From Paenibacillus sonchi (GTDB taxonomy: Bacteria > Bacillota > Bacilli > Paenibacillales > Paenibacillaceae): DNA of 64,000 nucleotides. How positions within the stretch are numbered: the stretch's first letter is position 1; every line of letters begins with the position of its first letter. Positions 48,249-56,042 of the stretch are shown here, piece by piece. Position numbers and translations under genes: made by a program. The DNA is taken from NCBI RefSeq assembly GCF_016772475.1, contig NZ_CP068595.1, positions 3,286,001 through 3,350,000 of the forward strand. The letters are read 5' to 3'. The notes beneath the pieces were generated by a model. The model worked only from the letters and a program-made list of their open reading frames with translations. It searched no databases and was not told the DNA's origin.

Positions 48249-49727
48249 ATGGATCCCAGACACAAGCTGCTATCGGATTTGATTCTGAGCGAGCAGTATG
48301 AAGAAGCTGAGCAATCAGGTAAAAAGCATGTGCGAGAATTTCCTATCGACCCTCAGGGGTGGCTGCTTCTAGGTGAGGCTCTAATGAAGCAGGGTCATGG
48401 ACAAGCTGCACAAAAGCTATTCAACCGATCCGTATTGCTTGATCCCAAAGCAACATGGATGTCATTTATGCAAAAAGAGCTGCAAAAAGTACCCTTGGGA
48501 GAAGTCAGTGATGAGCTCAAACAATTGCTCTCCGTTCCGGAGGTGACCGTCTCGGCTGCCATTATTGTTAAGGATGAAGAACGGAGCATCGAAAGATGCA
48601 TTCAGAGCATACTGAACGCGGTCGATGAAATTATCGTTGTAGATTCAGGATCAACCGACCAGACCTTGTCCATCCTGCGGAAATTTCCGCAGGTCAAGGT
48701 CTATCAAATGAAGTGGAATGACAGTTTTGCTGAACTGCGCAATGAAGCGTTGAGCCATGTCCATTCCCAATGGGTATTCTGGCTGGATGCGGATGAATGG
48801 CTGGATGAGGAGGATCGTGGCCTGATCCGCCTTACCGCCGGCATTTTCAGCAGGCTGAAAGGATTAATTCCGGCCTTGCAGCCGTGTATCGTCAACTATG
48901 TGAAGGACGGAACGCTTCGGGAATTTTCTGTTCCCCGCCTGTTCCCGACGGATAAAGGGATCTACTTCAGCGGCAGAATTCATGAGCAGATTGCTACAGC
49001 GGAAGAGGGCATCTTTACTACCCGCGTTCTGCATAAACCGGTGGGTATCCGTCTACATCATGACGGCTACGAGCCTCAGATCAAAGCCGGAAAGGACAAG
49101 GCGAACCGCAATCTCAAGCTTTTGGAACAGATGACAGAGGAAGAGCCGACGAATCCCGGCTGGTGGTACTTTCTTGGCAGGGAAACGATGGATTCGGAGG
49201 GCAGTAAACGGTCATTGGAATGCTTTGAGAAGGTGATTGAATACGGCAAAGATAACCGGCATTTTGGACGTATGGCTGAAGTCTACATGCTTATGGGGAA
49301 GATTCATAATTCACAGAGCCGCCTTGACCAGGCAGAGGAGTACTACCGGAAAGCTCTGGCGCTGCATCCCGACTATCCGGACGCCCACTTCTATCTGGCG
49401 AGCATTGCCACTCTGAAAGCCCAGAAGCTGCTGAGCACCGCCATGAAGCATGTACAACTCGCAGCTACCGGGTTTCATACGTATCGCGGTCCGGTTGTTC
49501 CGGATCAGGATATCCGCCATTGGAAGGCAGACGCGCTGAAGTCCGATATTTTTGTGCAGAATGGTCAAATCGCTGAAGGTGCTGCCCTGCTGCGTTCTTT
49601 GAAGCTTAAAGCACCCAATAAAAAGGTCATCAGCGAAAAAATAAAGTACATTGAAAAACAAAAACAGCAGTTGCTGCTGCAAAACCTTAGACTCTCCAAT
49701 TTTGAAAGGAGGGATATCGGTGAGTAG
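48249..49727 (+). CDS. Family 2 glycosyltransferase flanked by TPR repeats
   Basis: A 492-residue cytoplasmic protein. Residues 1-85 and 320-450 are TPR-like helical repeats (for example A-E-E-Y-Y-R-K-A-L-A-L-H-P-D-Y-P-D-A-H-F-Y-L split over the hairpin). Residues 98-310 form a GT-A domain: S-A-A-I-I-V-K-D-E-E-R-S-I-E, V-V-D-S-G-S-T-D, and the metal-binding D-A-D in W-L-D-A-D-E-W. It begins 27 bp after the giant repeat gene and overlaps the next gene by eight bases. I infer that it glycosylates the repeat protein before export, as dedicated transferases do for other repeat adhesins. Confidence 0.82.
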   Translation: MDPRHKLLSDLILSEQYEEAEQSGKKHVREFPIDPQGWLLLGEALMKQGHGQAAQKLFNRSVLLDPKATWMSFMQKELQKVPLGEVSDELKQLLSVPEVTVSAAIIVKDEERSIERCIQSILNAVDEIIVVDSGSTDQTLSILRKFPQVKVYQMKWNDSFAELRNEALSHVHSQWVFWLDADEWLDEEDRGLIRLTAGIFSRLKGLIPALQPCIVNYVKDGTLREFSVPRLFPTDKGIYFSGRIHEQIATAEEGIFTTRVLHKPVGIRLHHDGYEPQIKAGKDKANRNLKLLEQMTEEEPTNPGWWYFLGRETMDSEGSKRSLECFEKVIEYGKDNRHFGRMAEVYMLMGKIHNSQSRLDQAEEYYRKALALHPDYPDAHFYLASIATLKAQKLLSTAMKHVQLAATGFHTYRGPVVPDQDIRHWKADALKSDIFVQNGQIAEGAALLRSLKLKAPNKKVISEKIKYIEKQKQQLLLQNLRLSNFERRDIGE

Positions 49728-51507
49728 AACATTTTGCAGGCTCATACTCTTATTTTCCTTTGTCGCTCTTCTAACATGCTCCTTCAACATTAAGATAGTT
49801 GCAGCAGAGAAAGGAGCGGCATACATTGACGAAGTCAGCGGAGAAGTAACCGTTAAGCTTGCCGGCGGGATCAAGACCGTCGCCGCGTTTGCCAATATGC
49901 CGCTATCTCAAGGAGATCAAATCCTTACAGGTCATAATGCAAGCGCGATAGTCAGGGTTGCTAAACCGGAATCCGTAAATACCATCGGCCCCGATTCGCG
50001 GGTCTCGATTGCCAAACTTGCCCGTAAGACAGCAGGAAGCAAATTCTCGCTCAAGCTGTGGACTGGTTCCATGTGGAATTCTGTAAACGCCCTTTCGGCA
50101 GGCGATGAAGCAGTCGTCGAAACCCCTGGTGCAAGACTCAATGTCCGTGGCACCAATTTTCTGGTCCGGGTTCAGGCAGACGGGACTTTATCCGTATTTG
50201 CTGCTTCAGGTCTTGTAGAGGCTGATCTTACAACAAAAAGTTCTTCCGGTGATGCATCAATCCTGGTGGCGCCTACACAACAGCTTAATGTTTTTCCCGC
50301 CAACTTGCCCCGGGAACTGCATAATGCACTGACTATTGTAGATGTTGAGGAATTGGTCAAGCAAAGCAATCCGTTCATTCTTAAGGCTATAATCGCCAGC
50401 ACTTCTGCCATAATTACAGAGAATAATGCTTTTATCCAGAGTTTGCAGAAGGACCTTAATACAAATACGCAGCCGGTCATTGAACGCGGCGGTGTCGAAT
50501 CCGATATTTACATCAGGAGTCAGCAGGAGCTTCAGGCATATGCAGCCAACTTGAATAACTTCATCTCCAATGTCGCTTATGAAGCGGTCCGTGCGTCCAA
50601 GCTGGATTCGGCCGAGCTTACGAGACTTATTACGGAGATCAACCGGCAAATTGCGGATTCGAGCCAAACCGTCCGCTTATCCGGTGTTGATCCCATCAAT
50701 CCACTGGCAGGTGTAAACCCCACGTCAGCTCCCGGAAAAGAGCAAGAACGGATCCGTCTGGAGGCAGTGCGCAAGGAGATTGAGCAGAAGCAGCAGCTCC
50801 TGCAGAACGACTTCAAGGCCAATGTATCCCTGACCCTGCAGCAGCTAACGGACCTCAGAAATGAGCTTGCTGCTGCTAACCAGTCGATTCTTGAGAAGCT
50901 GCAGGAAGATGCGGAGAAAAGATACACCGCCCAGCTGTCACCGGAAGAGCTTGCAGTATACAAAAAAAACAAACAGGAATTGGCAGCCGGACATCTGGAT
51001 CCGGCCGCAAAACCTGCCGTTCCCGCCTCGGTGACGCCTGACAGCTCCTCCGATGATCCGGGGATCACATTGGTTCAAACCAAAACGGAGACTGGCTTTA
51101 ATCTGTCTATCCATCTAAAGCAATTTACCGGATCAAGCGCTTTGTATGCAGCAGAGTTTCATTTTATCAGTGATAATTCGCTTGTGGCCGGCGGCTCCGG
51201 TGCAAGACTGCTGAACAATTCTTATTTCCCTCCCGCAAACAGTACGGATGTGCTGAAGACTATTACGGGAACCATGGGAAACGCTCCGGTAGTGAAGACG
51301 GAAACCATTTACGCGGCAACACAGTTTGGAGCTGCATCCGATGTTGCGATTTCCGATGGAGTTCTTGCAACCATTCCTTTTAAGGTGACGGGGAGCGGAA
51401 CACTGAAACTATTTTATGTCAAAATTGTTGATAGCACGGGCAAGGTGATTCTTGAATTGACCGATGCGGCAGCAGGTTTACCGCCGGTTATTGTATACAG
51501 CAAGTGA
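49720..51507 (+). CDS. Secreted FecR-domain protein with coiled coil and cohesin-like C-terminus
   Basis: A 595-residue protein with a signal peptide (L-I-L-L-F-S-F-V-A-L-L... V-A-A). A FecR domain follows at about 30-170 (G-D-Q-I-L-T-G, V-V-E-T-P-G-A-R-L-N-V-R-G-T-N-F). A long helical and coiled-coil region lies at about 200-430 (Q-K-Q-Q-L-L-Q-N-D, E-K-L-Q-E-D-A-E-K). A beta-rich C-terminal domain from about 450 looks like a cohesin-type module (L-Y-A-A-E-F-H-F, A-T-I-P-F-K-V). The GTG start at 49720 follows AAAGGAGGG and overlaps the glycosyltransferase stop by eight bases. Secreted FecR domains of this kind are seen on cell-surface proteins of Firmicutes, not in siderophore signalling. A partner role with the repeat protein is inferred from the operon. 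Confidence 0.8.
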   Translation: MSRTFCRLILLFSFVALLTCSFNIKIVAAEKGAAYIDEVSGEVTVKLAGGIKTVAAFANMPLSQGDQILTGHNASAIVRVAKPESVNTIGPDSRVSIAKLARKTAGSKFSLKLWTGSMWNSVNALSAGDEAVVETPGARLNVRGTNFLVRVQADGTLSVFAASGLVEADLTTKSSSGDASILVAPTQQLNVFPANLPRELHNALTIVDVEELVKQSNPFILKAIIASTSAIITENNAFIQSLQKDLNTNTQPVIERGGVESDIYIRSQQELQAYAANLNNFISNVAYEAVRASKLDSAELTRLITEINRQIADSSQTVRLSGVDPINPLAGVNPTSAPGKEQERIRLEAVRKEIEQKQQLLQNDFKANVSLTLQQLTDLRNELAAANQSILEKLQEDAEKRYTAQLSPEELAVYKKNKQELAAGHLDPAAKPAVPASVTPDSSSDDPGITLVQTKTETGFNLSIHLKQFTGSSALYAAEFHFISDNSLVAGGSGARLLNNSYFPPANSTDVLKTITGTMGNAPVVKTETIYAATQFGAASDVAISDGVLATIPFKVTGSGTLKLFYVKIVDSTGKVILELTDAAAGLPPVIVYSK

Positions 51508-51542
51508 AATGCATGTTCAACATCCCTATCTGTGGAGGCCTT

Positions 51543-53135
51543 ATGACTTTATTGCGTAAATTTACATTGACTCTTGTTGTTGTCCTCCAGGTACTTGGTT
51601 CCTCATCCTATGCATCCGCGGCAGCAGCTCCCTTATATAATGAAACGGGCGGACTGATCTCGCAAATCTCCAGACTCGCCGGCAGCGGAATGTTTGGCGA
51701 ACAGGAAGGAACCGCTTCGTCGGCTTCTTTCAGACAGACTGCGGGTTTAGCGGTCGGTGCAAACGATGAATTGTATATTTCCGATGCGCTGAACCACAAG
51801 ATTCAAAAGCTAAGCTCGGGCCGCCTCAGCGTATATGCCGGACCGTCTTCTTCAATTCTCAGAGATGCTGGCGGACAGCCCCTGGGAGCCCTTCTTGATG
51901 GCAGCCGGGAGCATTCGTTATTTCAAGCCCCTGTTGGCCTTGCTTTTGGAGCTGACGGAAGCCTTTACGTGGCAGACAGTGCCAATAACGCTATCCGTAA
52001 AATTGCTTCTTCTGGAGAAGTTACAACACTGTCGGGGAATGGGAAAATCGGTTCGGCCGACGGAAAAGGAGCGGCAGCCACCTTCTATCATCCCGAGGGG
52101 ATTGCTGTTGCTCCCAACGGCGAAGTATATGTTGCAGATACCCTAAATCACCTGATCCGCAAAATCAGTCCGGATGGAACCACCGTCACTCTAAACACCG
52201 CATCAGAGAGAGTGGTTGAGCGTTATCCAGGACTTGCGCTGCCTGCGGGTGATTTCAAGGATGGTGCGCTGGAACAAGCGTTGTTTAATGAGCCGACAGG
52301 ACTTGCGTTGGATGCCAAGGGGAATTTGTACGTCAGCGATTCCGGTAATCAGCGGATCCGCTACATAGACTTTTCCCTGAACCGGGTTAGCACCCTGGCC
52401 GGAGGAGACGCAGCGGTGTATGCCAGCAATGCTCTTTATGCTACGGAAGGGTACAAGAATGGCGCAGCGAACAAGGCGGCCTTCCATTTCCCGAAGGGCA
52501 TCGCTCTTGATGCCGCCGGCGGTCTTCTGATAGCCGATTCCGGAAACCATGTGATCCGTTATCTCAAGAACGGTGCCGTAAGTACGGTGGCCGGCAGCCC
52601 AGCGGGGGAAGCCGGCTTTCAGGACGGTATTGAGAGCAGCGCTCTTTTTGATTCCCCGCTGGATGTAGCTGTCGCCTCGAATGGAACCATTTATGTCGCG
52701 GATTCAGGCAACAGCATGATCAGAGCGATCGTTCCTTACCGGCTGCCGGCAGGCATTTCCGCAAATCAGGCAGGAATCACCGTAATGGTCGGTACGCAGC
52801 AGATTCAATTTGACGCCAAGCCTGAGATTAGCAAGAACAGGGTGATGGTACCGGTGCGGCAAATTGCCGAAGGGCTTAGTTATACCCTTACATTCAGTAA
52901 AGACGGACAAACCGTTACATTGGAGAAAAAGGGCCAAGCCATTGAGCTTTATCTGGGCTCCACAACCATCAAACGTAAAGCCCAGTCCGGAGCTGGAACA
53001 ATCGGCAAAACGGACGCCGCCCCCTACGTCAAAAATAACCGTATCTTCGTTCCGCTCCGCTTCTTCGCCGAAGAAGCCGGCATGGATGTGCAGTGGGTTA
53101 AGTCCTATCAAACAGCGATATTGCGCTCCAAATAA
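51543..53135 (+). CDS. Secreted NHL-repeat protein with copper-amine-oxidase stalk domain
   Basis: A 530-residue protein. A signal peptide ends near S-Y-A-S-A-A-A. Five or six NHL beta-propeller repeats follow (G-L-A-V-G-A-N-D-E-L-Y-I-S-D-A-L-N-H, L-Y-V-A-D-S-A-N-N-A-I-R-K, V-Y-V-A-D-T-L-N-H-L-I-R-K, I-Y-V-A-D-S-G-N-S-M-I-R). The C-terminal 120 residues form a stalk domain (K-P-E-I-S-K-N-R-V-M-V-P-V-R, F-V-P-L-R-F-F-A-E-E-A-G). The ATG at 51543 after GGAGG is taken as the start; a GTG at 51504 that overlaps the FecR stop is possible. It is the last gene of the operon. The propeller suggests protein or glycan binding at the surface. Confidence 0.82.
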   Translation: MTLLRKFTLTLVVVLQVLGSSSYASAAAAPLYNETGGLISQISRLAGSGMFGEQEGTASSASFRQTAGLAVGANDELYISDALNHKIQKLSSGRLSVYAGPSSSILRDAGGQPLGALLDGSREHSLFQAPVGLAFGADGSLYVADSANNAIRKIASSGEVTTLSGNGKIGSADGKGAAATFYHPEGIAVAPNGEVYVADTLNHLIRKISPDGTTVTLNTASERVVERYPGLALPAGDFKDGALEQALFNEPTGLALDAKGNLYVSDSGNQRIRYIDFSLNRVSTLAGGDAAVYASNALYATEGYKNGAANKAAFHFPKGIALDAAGGLLIADSGNHVIRYLKNGAVSTVAGSPAGEAGFQDGIESSALFDSPLDVAVASNGTIYVADSGNSMIRAIVPYRLPAGISANQAGITVMVGTQQIQFDAKPEISKNRVMVPVRQIAEGLSYTLTFSKDGQTVTLEKKGQAIELYLGSTTIKRKAQSGAGTIGKTDAAPYVKNNRIFVPLRFFAEEAGMDVQWVKSYQTAILRSK

Positions 53136-53165
53136 GCATCAGTTTTTGGGACATGATCAAGAGAG

Positions 53166-53197
53166 GACGTCAGACTATACAGTCTGGCGTTTTTTTT
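53166..53197 (+). terminator. Terminator of the surface-protein operon
   Basis: CGTCAGACT pairs with AGTCTGGCG around four bases and is followed by T8. Confidence 0.9.
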
Positions 53198-53234
53198 GTG
53201 TGGTTAGGCAGCTGAGCAAGAGGGGGGATTGAGG

Positions 53235-53414
53235 ATGGACCGGGAGTTCACCACCATTTTGGAGGAATCGCCCGTGGAGGCCGAGAGACGAATTACCAGA
53301 GATGCCAAGGTTCAAATGGGTCTTGCCGATCGTGCCGATAAGAAAAAATTACGGCTTATTGAATTACTATTCTTTCGCTATTCTTATTTCAGAGTTATTG
53401 CAACGCTAGTGTAA
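53235..53414 (+). CDS. Small hypothetical protein, possibly a truncated gene
   Basis: A 59-residue ORF with a GGGGGG-type site before its ATG. It is charged at the start (E-S-P-V-E-A-E-R-R-I-T-R-D-A-K) and ends in a hydrophobic patch. I do not recognise it. It ends exactly at a terminator and is followed by decayed coding sequence, so it may be the stub of a longer gene. Confidence 0.4.
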   Translation: MDREFTTILEESPVEAERRITRDAKVQMGLADRADKKKLRLIELLFFRYSYFRVIATLV

Positions 53415-53461
53415 AAAAGGCACTGAAATTCCGCTTAACAGCTGAAGTTCAGTGCCTTTTT
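53413..53461. terminator. Strong bidirectional terminator
   Basis: AAAAAAGGCACTGAA pairs with TTCAGTGCCTTTTT. The loop contains aattccgcttaa, also found in the hairpin at 54936-54979. Confidence 0.85.
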
Positions 53462-53483
53462 GCTATATTTTTCAGGTATTATA

Positions 53484-53740
53484 TGAGTTGAAAAATGAAT
53501 ATCTTTTGAATGATCCTATTCCGGTCTCAATATTTAAACAACTGTACAGTATTAATCCAATCGAAGCCTTTCCCGATTTTATCTGGAGAATGTAGACACC
53601 TTGGATTATTGGGAGTGGAAACAAGCCGGGGGCTCAATTGAGCTGGCCATTAATTCAGAAGTGCTAATCCTACTTTAACGTTAATCGAAGCTATTGAAAA
53701 GGCAGAGCGGGTGCGAGGAATAACAAAGGCGCTTAAATGA
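53484..53740 (+). pseudogene. Decayed coding sequence of unknown family
   Basis: Pieces in different frames look like one protein: E-L-K-N-E-Y-L-L-N-D-P-I-P-V-S-I-F-K-Q-L, E-A-F-P-D-F-I-W-R-M (stop), then L-D-Y-W-E-W-K-Q-A-G-G-S-I-E-L-A, then L-I-E-A-I-E-K-A-E-R-V-R ending at TGA 53738. There is no start codon with a ribosome binding site. I cannot name the family. Confidence 0.4.
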
Positions 53741-53859
53741 GATATCTAGCGGATCAGCATATTTGCCCATACACAAAAATTACATGGTAAAACGACTAAG
53801 TGCTGGTTTAGGTGTTTGTGCTTATATGACAAACCAGTGATATAAATGTGGGGGAAACA

Positions 53860-54420
53860 GTGAGAACAATAGTGTATCTGATCCGTCATGCGGAATCTCC
53901 CTATGTTGAGGGACAAGAGCGTGAGAGAGGACTATCTGAACAAGGGAAGTCTGATGCTGTGAGAATTAAATCTATTTTGCAAAAACAGCCTATAGATCTG
54001 TTTGTCTCCAGCCCTTATGCAAGGGCGATTCAGACGATTCAGCCTTTGGCTGAGGTACAGCAGAAGGAGATCCTTCTGATGGAAAATTTGCGGGAACGAA
54101 CAATTGGAAATATAGCAAAACTTAGTTTTGTAGAGGCAAAGCGAAGGGTTTATCAGGATTTTTCGGCTGTGTTCGAAGGGGGAGAATCAAGCGCTGAAGC
54201 GCAGGCTCGGGCTGTTCGGGAGCTTAAACTTTTATTGGAGAAATATGAAGGGAAGACTCTTGTCATCGGTACGCACGGTGATATTATGACACTACTAATG
54301 AATTATTTTGATTGTCAATATGGTTATGATTTCTGGCAATCAACGACAATGCCTGATATCTACCGCTTAGAATTTAAAAGGAGAATGCTTGCCCAAGTAA
54401 GGCGGGAGTGGGGGATCTGA
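53860..54420 (+). CDS. Histidine phosphatase family protein (second copy)
   Basis: A 186-residue phosphohistidine-type phosphatase with L-I-R-H-A-E-S at the N-terminus, V-S-S-P-Y-A-R-A, and V-I-G-T-H-G-D-I-M-T. It is a diverged paralogue of the protein at 2672-3256, with the same Y-G-x-D-F and P-D-I-Y-R C-terminal pattern. The GTG at 53860 is placed five bases after GGGGG; a GTG at 53848 is less likely. It lies in a region of broken genes and CRISPR remnants but is itself intact. Confidence 0.82.
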   Translation: MRTIVYLIRHAESPYVEGQERERGLSEQGKSDAVRIKSILQKQPIDLFVSSPYARAIQTIQPLAEVQQKEILLMENLRERTIGNIAKLSFVEAKRRVYQDFSAVFEGGESSAEAQARAVRELKLLLEKYEGKTLVIGTHGDIMTLLMNYFDCQYGYDFWQSTTMPDIYRLEFKRRMLAQVRREWGI

Positions 54421-54586
54421 ATGTCAGTCAAACGAGCTGGTTATCAAATGTTCAGCAAAGAAGTGAACTGTACCCTTAAGTAAACGTTGTTCGTGAAAAG
54501 ATACTACTTGCTCGATGCGATATGGCGTACAATAGAGGAGATACCAGCATTTGAAGCATGGACAATAAAGTTATGTAATGTCTGGT

Positions 54587-54656
54587 GCGAATGTATAGTG
54601 CCCATGAAATCCCCGGGTCCTTCGCATCTGGATTATTACATTATTTGTATATAAAA
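54587..54656 (+). other. CRISPR leader-like segment, copy 1
   Basis: gcgaatgtatagtgc-c-catgaaatccccgg...ttcgca followed by attacattatttg is repeated almost exactly at 57531-57600. The ends GTGCGAA/TTCGCA form a hairpin. Its place upstream of CRISPR repeats in both copies, and directly after a cas2 fossil in the second, marks it as part of a type I-C leader. Confidence 0.6.
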
Positions 54657-54753
54657 GTTGGAATAAACATCACTGACGCTTTGTATCCAACGTAATAAAG
54701 TGGATTTAAGAATGTTACAATGGGTTTGTGCTGTTTTTAAGTGAGAAATCGCT

Positions 54754-54913
54754 GTCGCTCCTTACGTAGGAGCTTGGATTGAAATTGGATGGGATCGTGA
54801 AGCTGATCAGCATTGCTGTCGCTCTTACGTAGGAGCGTGGATTGAAATCTCCAAAGGTGCCTAACGTTCGGCCCAAAATAGAGTCGCTCCTTACGAGGAA
54901 CGTACATCGAAAT
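54754..54913 (+). CRISPR. Decayed type I-C CRISPR array, three repeats and two spacers
   Basis: Repeats of 31-32 bp at 54754-54785, 54818-54848 and 54883-54913 share gtcgctccttacgtaggagc and the type I-C-like end gtggattgaaat. The first has one substitution (cttgg), the second lacks one C, the third is degenerate (gaggaacgtacatcgaaat). The two spacers are 32 and 34 bp. No cas genes are present. Decay from the leader-distal side is normal for old arrays. Confidence 0.8.
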
Positions 54914-54935
54914 TGTTAGAGAGAAAGTCAACAGC

Positions 54936-54979
54936 AAAAAAGCACCAAAATTCCGCCTAAGCCGAATTCGGTGCTTTTT
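54936..54979. terminator. Bidirectional terminator
   Basis: AAAAAAGCACC and GGTGCTTTTT with an inner aattc/gaatt stem. It lies between the array and the AraC/GyrI gene. Confidence 0.75.
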
Positions 54980-55167
54980 CAATCTGAGTTTATTCTTTGC
55001 GGCATACAGAAGGTATAACGTTCCATTTTGCTCCTCCGATGATGAAGCAACCAACCAACCAACTGTACAAGGAACCTGTGCCTATGCTTAGCCTACATGA
55101 AAATAAGCAGCAGGGTTTGATTGGTAGCCACCTGTGAACTAACACGGAAGCGGAAAATCTAGATTTT

Positions 55168-56017
55168 CTACTTAATCGGAAAGTAAATATCAATTTCAGA
55201 GCTCTCTATGTTTTCTCCTGCAAATCGTTCAGTATAACATTCAAAGTCATCACGGTTATCAAGCTCATAGCCGCTTTTAGGAAACCAGACGCCCCAAATA
55301 TAATGATAGGTCTGCATTAAGTCTTTTACGATTCCTTTATGGATAAACCTTGCATATTTTCCGCCGCATATTGTTTTTCTTTCCATATCTCTAAGAATAG
55401 GCTGCTCTTTTGGAAATTCAATTCCTACAAACGCTGTGGTTTCGCTTTGAGGATTAAATACATCTGCAGCACAGGTTGCTCCGGTTTCAAAAATACCGTA
55501 TCTTGTACCCACAAAAGTATCAGGAATCTGCTGGTTAAAAAGCTGCCACATAGCAATGTTTTCATTCCTGCTAATGGTTGTTATGAAACGAATACCCATA
55601 GTGTAGGTTTCTGGAACTGTAACAATCTGCGGGCTTAAATCAGCATATATTATCGGAAATTTGCGCGGGTGGCCTGTTTCCTATCAAGACGTCTATCCCA
55701 TTTTTTCGATACTCTGTTGGGGTCATATCATACCGGTCCTTAAAAGCTCTTGTAAAGCTTTCCGCTGTTTCGAAATAAAGGGAAACCCCGATATCTAATA
55801 TCTTTTTTTCACTGTGCACCAAATCCCATGCAGCTTGTGTTAAACGCCGGGTTCTTATGTAACTCCCTATCGTTTCCCCCATGATGGCCTGAAAATACCG
55901 ATGGAAATGATAATAAGAGTAGGAAACCGCTTTAGCAACATCACACGCGGCGATAGGCTCGTACAGACTATTTTCAATAAATACGATTGCTTCTCCTATT
56001 GCTCTGTTGTTGATCAA
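55168..56017 (-). pseudogene. AraC family regulator with GyrI-like effector domain, frameshifted
   Basis: An AraC-type DNA-binding domain lies at the N-terminus (A-C-D-V-A-K-A-V-S-Y-S-Y-Y-H-F-H-R-Y-F, then E-T-A-E-S-F-T-R-A-F-K). Residues from about 125 form a GyrI-like small-molecule-binding domain (M-G-I-R-F-I-T-T-I-S... Y-F-P-I-K). The two parts are in different frames, with the switch near 55665-55685 in the cgcgggtggcc stretch; a stop follows in the first frame at 55640. Restored length is about 283 residues, normal for this architecture. A TTG start at 56017 follows AGGAGG. It is AT-richer than the neighbourhood and lies beside a C45 acyltransferase gene read in the same direction. Confidence 0.7.
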
Positions 56018-56042
56018 TGAGGTTTCCTCCTCTCTAGAAATA

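Noticed and set aside
43213..48263. A series of long minus-strand ORFs (about 182 residues each) opposite the giant repeat gene
   Set aside because: They recur with the 552-bp repeat period, have no ribosome binding sites, and are rich in R, H and Q as expected for the reverse frame of a well-used coding repeat. They are shadows.
54421..54483. A 20-codon ORF starting right after the second histidine phosphatase
   Set aside because: Too short, no similarity recognised, no ribosome binding site of its own.
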